Source: Micromonospora solifontis
GTDB lineage: Bacteria; Actinomycetota; Actinomycetes; Mycobacteriales; Micromonosporaceae
Direction of reading: 5' to 3'
DNA: 64,000 nucleotides
NCBI RefSeq assembly: GCF_003725545.1
Contig: NZ_RJLN01000026.1
Span: forward strand, 1 to 64,000
Of this stretch, positions 15,925-24,477 are shown piece after piece. A program made the position numbers and the translations under genes. The notes under the pieces are model-generated. The model was not told the origin of the DNA, did no database searches, and saw only the letters and a list, made by a program, of their open reading frames with translations. Position 1 is the stretch's first letter. Every line of letters starts with the position of its first letter.

Positions 15925-17127
15925 GTGGCCGAGGAGGAACTCACGCAGACCGGTATCCGGGTCGGAGGGTGGCTTCCCGCCGTACCGGCCGGGCCGGATG
16001 GCGAGCCGCGCCCGCCGGCCGTGCCGCGTCGGCTGCCGACCGGCCCGGACGCCCGGGCCGAGCCCGGGGCGGCGGTGGACGCGGAGCCCGCCGGCCCACC
16101 GCCCGACCGCGAGAGCGTCGGGCCGCCGCCTGACCCTGAGACCGTCGCCCCGTCGCCCCGCCGCGAGAGCGTCGGGCCGCCGCCTGACCATGAGAGCGCC
16201 GGGCCGCCGCCTGACCGCGAGTTCGCGGGGCCGCCGGCCGCGCCCGCCGGGCCGGTCCGGCACTCGGCCCGGGAGAGCGTCACGGAACGGCTCGCCGAGC
16301 TGGTCGGTCCGGCGGCGGCCAAGGTCCGGGTGGCCGTCGGCGCGGCCCCGGACGGGCCGGTCACCCGGGTCGGGGTGGCCCGCGCCCGTCGGCGTCGCCG
16401 TCGGGTGGCGCTGTCCGCGGTGGCGCTGTCCGCGCTGGTGCTGGCGCTGGCGTACGCCAATCGGGGGCCGCGCCCCGGCGGCACGCCCACCGTGCCGGCG
16501 GAGTTGCCCACGGTGGCCGCCTCCGCGCCGGCCACGGCGCCGCCGCCGACGGTCGTGCCGGTCACCGGGAACCCGGCCTTCCCGGGCGGTCCGCTGCTCA
16601 GCGTGGACCAGCAGCCGGTCCCGGCGCTGGTGGACCTGACCGCGCTCGGCACCCGCGACTGGATCCACTGGGGTGGCCTCGGCGGCGGCAGCGTGCAGCG
16701 CAAGCAGACCGGCACCGGGGAGATCACCGCCCCGGGCGGCCCGCGGTTGGAGCACGCCGCCAGCGTCTCCGGCTACGCCTGGACCGATGGCACGCCGACG
16801 GCGCGGCAGGACGGCACCCGGTACGGGGTGTTCCAGCGCGGTGCCGGCCGGAGCTTCTCGCTGAGCGTGGCCGGCAGCGGCGACCTGCGGACCGTACGGC
16901 TCTTCGTCGGCACCTTCTCCGCGGGCGCCCGGCTCGACGTCCGCCTCTCCAACGGTGGCGACCCGGCCGTCCGCGAGGTGGCGCTCGCCGCCGGCGACCG
17001 GTTCTACGAGTACGTCATCCATTTCCGCGCGGCGCGCGGCGCCAAGCTGTTGATCACCTGGCGGGCGCTGACCGTCGTCGGCGGGGAGAACGACGGCGTG
17101 ACCATGGAGGCGCTCACGGTCAGTTGA
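15925..17127 (+). CDS. Membrane-anchored protein with DWxHWG module (paralogue 1)
   Basis: The 400-residue protein has a proline-rich cytoplasmic N-terminus with degenerate repeats, an arginine cluster (ARARRRRRR), one transmembrane helix (VALSAVALSALVLALAYA), a Pro/Ala linker and an exported domain. The exported domain starts PALVDLTALGTRDWIHWGGL and ends with KLLITWRALTV. It resembles beta-sandwich modules (DWAHWG type) seen in large secreted enzymes, but no enzyme is attached. The GTG at 15925 follows GGGAGGG. The next gene is a paralogue, so this is a tandem duplication. Confidence 0.75.
   Translation: MAEEELTQTGIRVGGWLPAVPAGPDGEPRPPAVPRRLPTGPDARAEPGAAVDAEPAGPPPDRESVGPPPDPETVAPSPRRESVGPPPDHESAGPPPDREFAGPPAAPAGPVRHSARESVTERLAELVGPAAAKVRVAVGAAPDGPVTRVGVARARRRRRRVALSAVALSALVLALAYANRGPRPGGTPTVPAELPTVAASAPATAPPPTVVPVTGNPAFPGGPLLSVDQQPVPALVDLTALGTRDWIHWGGLGGGSVQRKQTGTGEITAPGGPRLEHAASVSGYAWTDGTPTARQDGTRYGVFQRGAGRSFSLSVAGSGDLRTVRLFVGTFSAGARLDVRLSNGGDPAVREVALAAGDRFYEYVIHFRAARGAKLLITWRALTVVGGENDGVTMEALTVS
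16098..16240 (+). repeat. In-gene degenerate repeats, Pro/Glu/Ser-rich segment
   Basis: Units containing CGAGAGCGTCGGGCCGCCGC recur inside the gene at 15925, encoding variations of RESVGPPPD in the cytoplasmic tail. The number of units may vary between strains. Confidence 0.7.
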
Positions 17128-17270
17128 CGCCGCGCCACTACCGTCCGGTGACCAAGCGGAAATTCATCCCCGCCGACATATGGCGCATCGCCCCCGAAAG
17201 ATGGAAATGTGAAGCGGGCCCCGCCCCGCCCGCCCCCGACGGCCGGGGCGCGGCGGCGAGTGGAGGTCAG

Positions 17271-18167
17271 GTGGGGCAGGAAGACCACGGTCCGGTCGAC
17301 GGCCGGACCTCGTACCCGCACGGGCGGACGCGGTCCGAGGCCCGCCGGCTGCTCCGGGCCCGCCAGCGGCGGATCTGGCTCCTGGAGGCACTGGTGGCGT
17401 TCGTCTGCCTCGCCGCGGTCGTCGTCTACCTGGGCACCGAGCAGCACGCGACGCCCCGGGAGGAGCGCAGCGGCGTGCTGCCCGGCCCGGCGGGCGGCCG
17501 GCCAGAGCTGCCCGCCCCGGGCGCGTCCGGCGCGGACAGCGGGGTCGTGACACCCGGGCTGCGACCCCGGCAACGCCCGCCGTCGCCCAGCCCGTCGCCC
17601 TCCACGTCGACCACTCCCGCGGTCCCGCCGCTGCTCACGGTCGGTCAGGCGGACGTTCCGGCGCTGGTCGACCTGACCGCCGCCGGCCCGACCGACTGGG
17701 TCCACTGGGGACTCCTCGGCGCCGGCGCTCCGGTCCACCGGCGGAACGGATCGGGCGAGATCCGCGACGAGGGCGGCCGCGGCGAGCGGGTCAGCTACAG
17801 CAACAACCCGGAGGCGTACACCTGGCGGGACGGCACCCCGGTCGAGTCGGCCAGCGGAACCATGTCCGGGGTCTACACCTGCGGCAAGGGCAGCGGCTTC
17901 AGCCTCGCCGTCGCCGCCGACGGCCGGGAGCGCACGGTCCGCCTCTACGCCGGGTTGTGGATGGCCCGGGCCCGCCTCGACCTGCGGCTCTCCGGCGGTG
18001 GCCCGGCCAGCAGCGTACGGCTGGAGGATCCGCACACCGTGCGGACCGCCGAGTTCACCATCCGGTTCCGCGCGCCGAAGGGCGCGAAGCTGCTGCTGAG
18101 CTGGACTGTCGAGGAGTCCATGGGGGACTGCGGCAACGTCAGCCTGCAGGCGGTCGCGCTGCGCTGA
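17271..18167 (+). CDS. Membrane-anchored protein with DWxHWG module (paralogue 2)
   Basis: The 298-residue protein has the architecture of its upstream neighbour: a short cytoplasmic part, one transmembrane helix (IWLLEALVAFVCLAAVVVYL), a Pro/Ser/Thr linker and an exported domain (PALVDLTAAGPTDWVHWGLL). The two domains also share AYTWRDGTPV/AYAWTDGTPT and the closing KLLLSWTVE/KLLITWRAL. The exported part has two cysteines (YTCGKG, GDCGN) that paralogue 1 lacks, a possible disulfide. The GTG at 17271 follows GGAGGT. Function is unknown. Confidence 0.75.
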   Translation: MGQEDHGPVDGRTSYPHGRTRSEARRLLRARQRRIWLLEALVAFVCLAAVVVYLGTEQHATPREERSGVLPGPAGGRPELPAPGASGADSGVVTPGLRPRQRPPSPSPSPSTSTTPAVPPLLTVGQADVPALVDLTAAGPTDWVHWGLLGAGAPVHRRNGSGEIRDEGGRGERVSYSNNPEAYTWRDGTPVESASGTMSGVYTCGKGSGFSLAVAADGRERTVRLYAGLWMARARLDLRLSGGGPASSVRLEDPHTVRTAEFTIRFRAPKGAKLLLSWTVEESMGDCGNVSLQAVALR

Positions 18168-18303
18168 AGTCCCGGTGCCCGGGCCCTGTCGCGCGACGCC
18201 GGCGCGTCGGCCGGGCCCGGGACAGTTTGTCCGTCGCGGGCGGGGCGGGGCGTCGTACCGTTCGGGTGTTCCCGCCCGACCATCCTCTGTGGAGGCACGT
18301 CCG

Positions 18304-18612
18304 ATGAGCAGCACCGCCCCCGTCGTCCGTCCCGCCGACCCGTCCGGTGAGGTGCTGCGGGAGATCCCGCTGCCGCCGTACGTGACCGGTGAGGACGCGC
18401 AGTTCGCGGTGCGGGCGGTGGTCGTGCACGCGCCGCGGCGCTGGTCCGGGGGCACCATCTGCCGCAACGACGCCAGCCCGCACCCGTGCCGGCTGCACCG
18501 GTGGGGGCGCCGGGTGCTCGCGCTGCACGGGCTGCCGCCCGCCGAGATCGACGCCCTGATCGAACGCGGCGACCCGGCCGCCGTCCCGCGGCCCCACCGC
18601 CCGGGCGCCTGA
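18304..18612 (+). CDS. Small protein with CRND-PCRLHRWGRRVL motif (paralogue 2)
   Basis: The 102-residue protein is a paralogue of the one at 9765. It shares AVRAVVVHA, CRND, PCRLHRWGRRVL, HGL and IDAL, but stops soon after the core, so the core is the functional unit. GGAGG lies nine bases before the ATG. Upstream are TACCGT (18256-18261, possible -10) and a palindrome GGACAGTTTGTCC (18220-18232, possible operator). Family and function are unrecognised. Confidence 0.75.
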   Translation: MSSTAPVVRPADPSGEVLREIPLPPYVTGEDAQFAVRAVVVHAPRRWSGGTICRNDASPHPCRLHRWGRRVLALHGLPPAEIDALIERGDPAAVPRPHRPGA

Positions 18613-18658
18613 CGGCGGCCGCCCCTGCCCGGTCCCGCGCGGGCAGGGGCGGCCGCCG
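18613..18658. terminator. Bidirectional terminator, 18-bp perfect stem
   Basis: Positions 18613-18630 pair perfectly with 18641-18658. The hairpin fills the gap between the convergent small-protein and dacB genes. Confidence 0.85.
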
Positions 18659-18659
18659 C

Positions 18660-20243
18660 TCAGCACGCCGTCGGCTTCACCCAGGAGCACTCCAGGCCCT
18701 CGGGCACCCGGGGCGACTCCGGCGCCGTCGGCACCGCCAGCCGCGCCGTGGTCGTCGCCTTCTCGCTGTACGACGCCAGCGCGATCGCGATCTGGTCCTC
18801 CAACCCCTTGACTGACGAGGTCAGGTAGTTGTTGAACACCACCGAGAAGGCCAGCAGGTGGCCGTCGGCGTCGGTGGCGTAGCCGGAGAGGCTGGACACG
18901 CCGGTCAGGCTGCCGGTCTTGGCGTGCACGTTGCCCGCCGCGGCGGTGCCCCGCATCCGGCTGCGCAGCGTCCCGCCGACGAACCGCTCGGCGTCGCCGG
19001 CCACCGGCAGGGCCGCGTACCAGGAGTCGAACCAGGGCTCGGCGCGCACCGTCGACAGCAGCGAGGCGAACTGGGCCGGCGGGATCAGGTTGCGCCGGGA
19101 CAGGCCGGAGCCGTCCCGCTGGCGCAGCGTCCCGGTGTCCATTCCGGAGTCGCCGACGTACTCGCTGATCGCGGCCAGCCCGGCGTCCCAGGTGCCGGAG
19201 CCGGAGAGCACCCGGCCCAGCTCCTTGGTGAGCACCTCCGCGTGGCCGTTGTTGGAGAGCTTGAGGAACGGCACCATCAGCTCGGACAGCGGCATCGAGT
19301 CGTGCCGGGCGACCGTCGTCGCGCCGTCCGGGGTGGGCCGGCCGAGCACCGTCCGGCCGAGGATCCGGACCCCGTGCCGTTGCAGCGCCGAGCGGAAGAC
19401 GTCAGCGGCGTACCCGGTCGGCTCCCAGACCGTCATCCAGTCGCTCTCCGGGGCCTGGCTGACGGCGATCTGCCCGGTCACCACGATGGTGTTGCCGCCG
19501 TGCTCGCGTTCGAAGGAGATGGTCGTCTCGCCGCTGGCCACCGTCTCGGCCCGGTTCTCGATCCGCAGCCAGCCGTTGGGCGGCGTCATGGTGATCTCCG
19601 GCCGGGCGCCGGCCTCGCCGGCCGGGGCGGCGTGCACGATCACCGTGCCGGCGTCGTAGTCGGTGTCCGGGGCGACGGTCAGCGCGGACACCTGGGCGGC
19701 GTAGTAGTAGGACTCGTCGTCCCAGGTCCAGTCCGGGCCAAGCCGGGTCCGGTCGTAGCGGGTGTCGTCGGCGACCAGGTTGCCCGCCACCATCCGGACC
19801 CCCTCGGCGGCCACCTGCGCGGCCAGCCGGTCGTAGTCGGCGGCCAGCATGGTGGGATCGCCGCCGCCGCGCAGGTAGAGGTCGCCGGAGAGCAGCCCGG
19901 CCCGGCGGATGCCGGAGGTGGCGACGTCGGTGGTGAAGCGGTGGCCCGGCCCGAGCAGTTCCATCGCGGCGGTGGAGGTGAGCAGCTTGGTGTTGGAGGC
20001 CGGCACCAGACGCCGTTCCCCGTTCCGGTCGTAGAGGGTCCGCCCGGTGGTGGTGTCCACCACGACCACTCCCGCCTGTGCCCCGTCCAGCCGGGCGTCG
20101 GCGAGGACCGCGTCGATGGTCGCGTTCAGCCGCAACTGCGCCGGGGTGGGCGCGCCGGCCGTGGCGGTGGGCGCGCCGGCGGTGGCCGCGGTGGCGACCA
20201 GCGCCAGCACCGCGAGCGCCTGAGGATAGAGACGACGATGCAT
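18660..20243 (-). CDS. dacB: D-alanyl-D-alanine carboxypeptidase/endopeptidase (PBP4, peptidase S13)
   Basis: The 527-residue protein has a signal peptide (YPQALAVLALVATAATAGA) and the three penicillin-binding motifs of family S13: SNTK at Ser83-Lys86, SNN in LKLSNNGHAE, and KTG in HAKTGSLTG. It trims or opens peptidoglycan cross-links outside the membrane. A Cys-containing C-terminus (LECSWVKPTAC) follows the transpeptidase-like domain. The length fits the family. Confidence 0.92.
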   Translation of the reverse strand: MHRRLYPQALAVLALVATAATAGAPTATAGAPTPAQLRLNATIDAVLADARLDGAQAGVVVVDTTTGRTLYDRNGERRLVPASNTKLLTSTAAMELLGPGHRFTTDVATSGIRRAGLLSGDLYLRGGGDPTMLAADYDRLAAQVAAEGVRMVAGNLVADDTRYDRTRLGPDWTWDDESYYYAAQVSALTVAPDTDYDAGTVIVHAAPAGEAGARPEITMTPPNGWLRIENRAETVASGETTISFEREHGGNTIVVTGQIAVSQAPESDWMTVWEPTGYAADVFRSALQRHGVRILGRTVLGRPTPDGATTVARHDSMPLSELMVPFLKLSNNGHAEVLTKELGRVLSGSGTWDAGLAAISEYVGDSGMDTGTLRQRDGSGLSRRNLIPPAQFASLLSTVRAEPWFDSWYAALPVAGDAERFVGGTLRSRMRGTAAAGNVHAKTGSLTGVSSLSGYATDADGHLLAFSVVFNNYLTSSVKGLEDQIAIALASYSEKATTTARLAVPTAPESPRVPEGLECSWVKPTAC

Positions 20244-20563
20244 GCGTCGATGCTGCCATGGAGCTTTCTTCCAGAGAAGGGCCCGCGGCGAAAGTTATTT
20301 CCGAAACTCCTCCGGTTACCCCCGATCCGGGTCCGGAAACCCGCTGGTCACCTGTTCGTGGCCGAGGCGCGCCGGCACGCTGTCGACTGACCCGGCTCTA
20401 TTTGACGGATGGCGGGTCAGGGGGGACCGTAGGCGGAGGGGCATGTTCGAGCTGCCCCGTTCTGTCGGGCGAAGACCCATTCGCCGTTCTGGGGCGTTCC
20501 GGGCCCGCGCGGTCCGTGCCGACCCGCCCCGCATCCCGCAGCAGCCATGAGGAGTAACCCGCC
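20244..20563 (+). other. Intergenic region upstream of the HesB-like gene
   Basis: No gene is supported in these 320 bases. A possible promoter is TTGACG (20402-20407) with GACCGT (20425-20430) 17 bases on. GAGGAG at 20548-20553 is the RBS of the next gene. An AT-richer patch lies around 20290-20310. Confidence 0.4.
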
Positions 20564-20845
20564 ATGCTGACCATGACCGACAACGCCGTCCTGGTGATCC
20601 GCGACCTCGCCGCCCAGCAGGACGTCGCCGACGCCGGCGGGCTGCGGATCGCCGCCGACACCGACGCCGGCTCGCTCTCCATCGAGCTGGTGGAGCAGCC
20701 GGCCCAGGGCGACCAGGTGGTCGACAACCAGGGCGCCCGGATCTTCCTCGACGCCGACGCCGCCCAGCTGCTGAACGACACCTCCGTCGACGCGGTCGTC
20801 GACGACGAGGGAGTCGTGCAGTTCGGCTTCACCGAGAAGGAGTGA
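20564..20845 (+). CDS. HesB/IscA-like protein without cysteines
   Basis: The 93-residue protein looks like the HesB/IscA fold (VLVIRDLAAQQDVADAGGLRI, then DNQGARIFLDADAAQLLND), but it has no cysteine at all. It cannot bind Fe-S clusters in the known three-cysteine way. Similar Fe-S-less proteins occur widely in actinobacteria with unknown roles. The ATG follows GGAG by about ten bases. Its 3' end overlaps the convergent beta-family gene by 17 bases. Confidence 0.78.
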   Translation: MLTMTDNAVLVIRDLAAQQDVADAGGLRIAADTDAGSLSIELVEQPAQGDQVVDNQGARIFLDADAAQLLNDTSVDAVVDDEGVVQFGFTEKE

Positions 20846-21956
20846 CGGCCTCACCCCGCCCGGCGGTGCTCGCCGCCCCGGGTCGACCGGCCGGCGCGGC
20901 CCCGGGCGGGCGCCTCCGGCCCGGCCCACGAGGGCCCGCCGCGCGGCTCCCGCCGCGCGGCTCCCGCAGCGCGGCCAGCACGTGCGCCAGATGGTGTGAC
21001 GTGCTCCAGGCGATCCAGTTCGCCGGTGACCCGGCCCCGGCGCCGCGCCGGGCCCGGCGCAGGATCTCGTGGTCGCCCCAGGAGAAGCCGGCCCCGGCCG
21101 CCGGCCACCACGGCGCCGACGCCAGCGTCCGGCACAGGTCGGCGAGGCGTTCGTCGCCCCGCCCGCCCCGCCGCGACCAGCGGTAGATCCACCACGCCCC
21201 GTCCGTGGTGTACCGCAGCGTCGGCAACCGGTCGCCCGGCCCGTCCGCGTCCGGCGCCGCCGGGCTCACCCCGTAGTCGCCGTAGCCGACGCCGAGATCG
21301 GCCAGGTCCTGCCAGAGCCGCCAGTCGAAGCGGTCGAGGCGGACCGGCTCGTCGGTGGGGAGGCGGGTCAGTGTCGGCGGCATCCCGCCGGCCACCACCG
21401 TGACCGAGCGCCAGGCGTGCCGCCGGGCCCAGTCGACCAGCCGCCGGACCCGGGGGCCGGCCAGGCGGACGTCGGCCGGGCAGCACACGTCCTCCGCGTC
21501 AACGAGCAGGTCGCACTGCTCGGGCACCAGCCGGGCCAGCCGCCACACCCGTTCCACCGCCGCGGTCGTCGCGTCCGGGCCGGCCCGGGCCTGGCCGGCC
21601 CGGAGCCGCACCACCGCCCGCCGGGTGTACGCCCGCGCCGCCGCGCCGTGCGCCGCCACCCGGCGGTCGCTCTCCGCGAGCCCGATCACCGGCACCAGGG
21701 GTACGCCCCAGCGGACCGGCTCGCACTCCGGTTCGTCCGGCAGGGTCGAGACGTCGACGGCGGGGAGCAGTCCGGCCGGCAGCCGGCCCAGCAGCGCCAC
21801 CGTGCACGGGTCGACCACGTGGACGTCGATGACCGGAGCGAGCAGCGGAACGGTGGCGTCGTCGAGATGGGCCAACGCCTCCAGCTCACCCCGGCGGCCG
21901 ACCAGCACCGGACGGTAGACCGGCTCCGCCGCCCGACCCCCGTGGGCGGGCACCAT
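20829..21956 (-). CDS. Beta family protein (phage T4 beta-protein-like)
   Basis: The 375-residue protein begins YRPVLVGRRGELEALAHL and continues LLAPVIDVH, the pattern of the beta-protein family named from phages (Y-P-L-k-GE-AL, P-l-i-e). Later blocks (DAEDVCC, DLGVGYGDYGVSP, RYTTDGAWWIYRW) fit the family's C-terminal half. No function is established. The last 45 residues are low-complexity and encoded by GC repeats (GCGCGGCTCCC twice near 20940-20966). TACATT five bases before the ATG may be a leaderless -10. Confidence 0.65.
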   Translation of the reverse strand: MVPAHGGRAAEPVYRPVLVGRRGELEALAHLDDATVPLLAPVIDVHVVDPCTVALLGRLPAGLLPAVDVSTLPDEPECEPVRWGVPLVPVIGLAESDRRVAAHGAAARAYTRRAVVRLRAGQARAGPDATTAAVERVWRLARLVPEQCDLLVDAEDVCCPADVRLAGPRVRRLVDWARRHAWRSVTVVAGGMPPTLTRLPTDEPVRLDRFDWRLWQDLADLGVGYGDYGVSPAAPDADGPGDRLPTLRYTTDGAWWIYRWSRRGGRGDERLADLCRTLASAPWWPAAGAGFSWGDHEILRRARRGAGAGSPANWIAWSTSHHLAHVLAALREPRGGSRAAGPRGPGRRRPPGAAPAGRPGAASTAGRGEAVTPSR

Positions 21957-22131
21957 ACTTCAATGTAGCGGGCGGAATCGCCGCGCTCACAGGGCTTTCG
22001 GGACATCGTTGACAGCGATCGACCGCGGGTGATGGCATGGGCGGGCGGGCACCGCCGGGCATGACACGGGCATCCATGACCATTCCTGAGTCGACCCTGC
22101 CCGGGTCGGCCCGCCCGGAAGGCCTTCCTCC

Positions 22132-23472
22132 ATGTCGACCTCGCGCACCCGCCTGCTCGTCGCGGCCCTGGCCGCCGCCGCGGCCGCCCTGCTCGTCGCC
22201 GGTCAGCTGCCCGCCGCCGCGGTCAGCGACCCGCCCGGGCCGGTGACCGGCAACGCCACCCACTTCGACGGCCTCGGCTCCCCGTACGGCGGCTGTGGCC
22301 TGCCCCAGTCCGAACTGGACAGCCAGGACTTCCTCGCCCTCAACGTCTACAACCTGCCCGGCGACTACTCGTCCTACCCGACCCGCCCGCTGCCGCCGTC
22401 CGAGGCGGACCGGATCGGGCTGTGGAACAACGGCCTCAACTGCGGCCGGTACGTCAAGGTGACCATTGGCGACTACTGCACCGGCACCAACGACGGCGCC
22501 CCGGGCCAGCCGTTCTGCCGCAACGGTTCCTGGGTCGCCGACGGCTACGACGGGGCCACCCTCACCATGCTCGTCGCGGACTCCTGCGGCGACGGCAACG
22601 CCTGGTGCCGGGACGACCCGTACCACCTGGACCTGGCCACGGCCTCGCTGAACCGCTTCGCCCGTAACGGGACGCCGGTCGGCGACATGTACCCCAACCA
22701 CTGGAACAACCGGCAGGTCTCCTGGTCCTTCGTGCCCGCGCCGAACTACACCGGCGACATCCGGATCGGCTTCCTCCAGGGCGCGCAGCGGTACTGGCCG
22801 GCCATCGCGGTGTCCCACCTGGCCAACGGCATCCACGGCGTGGAGTACCTGGCCGACGGGGTGTGGAAGGCCGCGACGATGAACAGCGACATGGGCCAGT
22901 CGTACGTCATCGGGGCGACCACCTCGGGCGGCACCGACTTCCAGATCCGGGTCCGCGACGTCACCGACGCCCTGATCAACAACGGCCGGGTGTACCGGTT
23001 CTCGCTGCCGTCCTCGTGCGGTGGCACCTGCTCGGCCGCGTACACCCCGGTCGCCTACACCACCTCGGACGGCACCGGCCCGACGGCCTCGCCGACGCCG
23101 ACGGAGTCCCCGAGTCAGACGGCCTCCCCGAGCCCGACGGTCTCCCCGACCACCGTCCCGCCCTCGCCGTCGGCTGGCTGTGCCGCGACGTGGAAGGTGA
23201 CCGGGAGCTGGACCGGCGGGTTCCAGGCGGAGGTGACGGTGCGCAACACCGGCACCGCGCCGGCCACCGGTTGGAGCAGCGGGTTCACCTTCCCCGGCGG
23301 GCAACGCCTGGCCAGCGCCTGGAACGCCACCGCGAGCCAGTCCGGCCAGCAGGTGACCGCGACGAACGCGGACTGGAACGGCAGCCTGGCACCGGGCGGC
23401 AGCACCAGCTGGGGGCTCGTGGTCACCGGCGACAACCAGCCGCCGACCGGGTTGACCTGCGCCCTGCGCTGA
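22132..23472 (+). CDS. Secreted expansin-like protein with CBM2
   Basis: The 446-residue protein has a signal peptide (LLVAALAAAAAALLVAGQL), then a double-psi-beta-barrel region like bacterial expansins and RlpA (GNATHFDGLGSPYGGCGLPQ, CGRYVKVTIGDYC, MLVADSCGDGNAWC). A Thr/Ser/Pro linker and a family 2 cellulose-binding module (CAATWKVTGSWTGGFQAEVT to LTCALR) follow. Expansin-like proteins loosen plant polysaccharide networks without hydrolysis. The CBM2 would place it on cellulose. It fits the other plant-wall enzymes in this window. Confidence 0.82.
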   Translation: MSTSRTRLLVAALAAAAAALLVAGQLPAAAVSDPPGPVTGNATHFDGLGSPYGGCGLPQSELDSQDFLALNVYNLPGDYSSYPTRPLPPSEADRIGLWNNGLNCGRYVKVTIGDYCTGTNDGAPGQPFCRNGSWVADGYDGATLTMLVADSCGDGNAWCRDDPYHLDLATASLNRFARNGTPVGDMYPNHWNNRQVSWSFVPAPNYTGDIRIGFLQGAQRYWPAIAVSHLANGIHGVEYLADGVWKAATMNSDMGQSYVIGATTSGGTDFQIRVRDVTDALINNGRVYRFSLPSSCGGTCSAAYTPVAYTTSDGTGPTASPTPTESPSQTASPSPTVSPTTVPPSPSAGCAATWKVTGSWTGGFQAEVTVRNTGTAPATGWSSGFTFPGGQRLASAWNATASQSGQQVTATNADWNGSLAPGGSTSWGLVVTGDNQPPTGLTCALR

Positions 23473-23480
23473 CCGCGTCG

Positions 23481-23510
23481 GGGTCCGGGCGGCACCTGCC
23501 GCCCGGGCCC
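23481..23510 (+). terminator. Terminator of the expansin-CBM2 gene
   Basis: Positions 23485-23494 pair with 23497-23506, extended by GGG/CCC at the base. The hairpin starts 9 bases after the stop. Confidence 0.75.
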
Positions 23511-23579
23511 CCTGCGGGTGCCGGTGACCGGGGGTCGAGCCGGGACCGGACGACCAGGCTGCGGCTACGCTGCGTTGGC

Positions 23580-23669
23580 ATGGGTGCCGGTGCCGGAAGT
23601 CGGCCGCTGACCTTGCTGGTGCCCTCGCTGGCCGAATATCAGCAGCTCAGGACGGGCGGCTGTCCATGA
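23580..23669 (+). CDS. Possible 29-codon leaderless small ORF or gene remnant
   Basis: TACGCT (23566-23571) lies eight bases before an ATG that opens a 29-codon frame containing PLTLLVPSLAEYQQL. This stretch resembles the first strand and helix of a GNAT acetyltransferase, so it may be the stub of a lost gene. It could also be chance. Confidence 0.22.
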   Translation: MGAGAGSRPLTLLVPSLAEYQQLRTGGCP

Positions 23670-23806
23670 TCGGACAGTGCTGTCGGTGGTTGGCGGGCGG
23701 TGCACCGACATAACTTCGGGAGCACGGAGGGTGATCGCGGGGGATCGCCCGGGGTCCACAACCCACCCTCACCGCCGGCGCCCCGGGTCCGGTAGAGAGG
23801 ACCGCC

Positions 23807-24211
23807 ATGTCCAGCACCAGATCCAGGAGAGGAGCGGCCGGGCAGCCCGTACCCGGCGCGGAGGAGGTCGCCCGCGCCGACTCGCAGATCACCAGCTGCA
23901 CCCCCGCCGGCCTGCCGGCCAGCGCCCGCGTGCTCTTCGCGGTGGTCAGCGCCGACGGCACCCTGGTCCGAGGGCTCGGCGCCACCTCCGTCACCCGGCT
24001 GGCCGCCGGCATGTACCAGGTCGTCTTCGACCAGGACGTGACCCACGCCGGCTACGTCGGGACCGTGGGACCCGCCGCGGGCGGCAAGCTCGCCCCGCAG
24101 GGCGCCGTCGCCGTCGCGCCGCGGACCGGCATTCCCAACGCCGTGTTCGTCGAGACGTACGGGGGCGGCGAGCACGTCGACCGCCCCTTCCACCTGGCCG
24201 TCCTCGCCTGA
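23807..24211 (+). CDS. Hypothetical protein, 134 residues
   Basis: I do not recognise the family with certainty. The core (SARVLFAVVSADGTLVRGLG, RLAAGMYQVVFDQDV, GYVGTVGPAAGG, AVFVETYGGGEHVDRPFHLAV) is beta-rich, like short repeat domains seen at the C-termini of some surface or phage-like proteins. There is no signal peptide. The first 25 residues are charged and probably disordered. A weak hairpin (24223-24263) follows. Confidence 0.65.
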   Translation: MSSTRSRRGAAGQPVPGAEEVARADSQITSCTPAGLPASARVLFAVVSADGTLVRGLGATSVTRLAAGMYQVVFDQDVTHAGYVGTVGPAAGGKLAPQGAVAVAPRTGIPNAVFVETYGGGEHVDRPFHLAVLA

Positions 24212-24222
24212 CGGCGCGGTGC

Positions 24223-24263
24223 CGGACGGCGGGGGCGCACAGACGAGCGCACGGCGCCGTCCG
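24223..24263 (+). terminator. Possible weak terminator
   Basis: CGGACGGCG at 24223-24231 pairs with 24255-24263, with a 23-base loop, just after the stop of the hypothetical gene. Confidence 0.35.
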
Positions 24264-24477
24264 ACCGGGGTCGTAACGTCGCCGCGCTCTGGCCGTCTCC
24301 CACCACCGCAGCCGTACGGCGGTACGACAGCGGGGACCTGGCTCGACCGGTCCAGCGTGCACCGGTCTTGGGGCAGCAGATGCCCGTCCAGAGGGGATCC
24401 AAACCCGGGACGGGTGGCGAATTCCGCCATCTGCAAGTCCCGGCGTGATTCCCGGACGCACCGGGTATGAGCGCGCC

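Larger units (their letters stand above)
23473..23806 (+). other. Intergenic region with terminator and possible tiny ORF
   Basis: These 334 bases hold a strong hairpin (23481-23510), a TACGCT box with a 29-codon ORF, and an inverted repeat TGTCC/GGACA at 23661-23676. No longer gene is supported. Confidence 0.45.

Noticed and set aside
20242..20550. 102-codon plus-strand frame upstream of the HesB-like gene
   Set aside because: It lacks an RBS, has Arg/Pro-biased shadow composition, and shows no recognisable motif.
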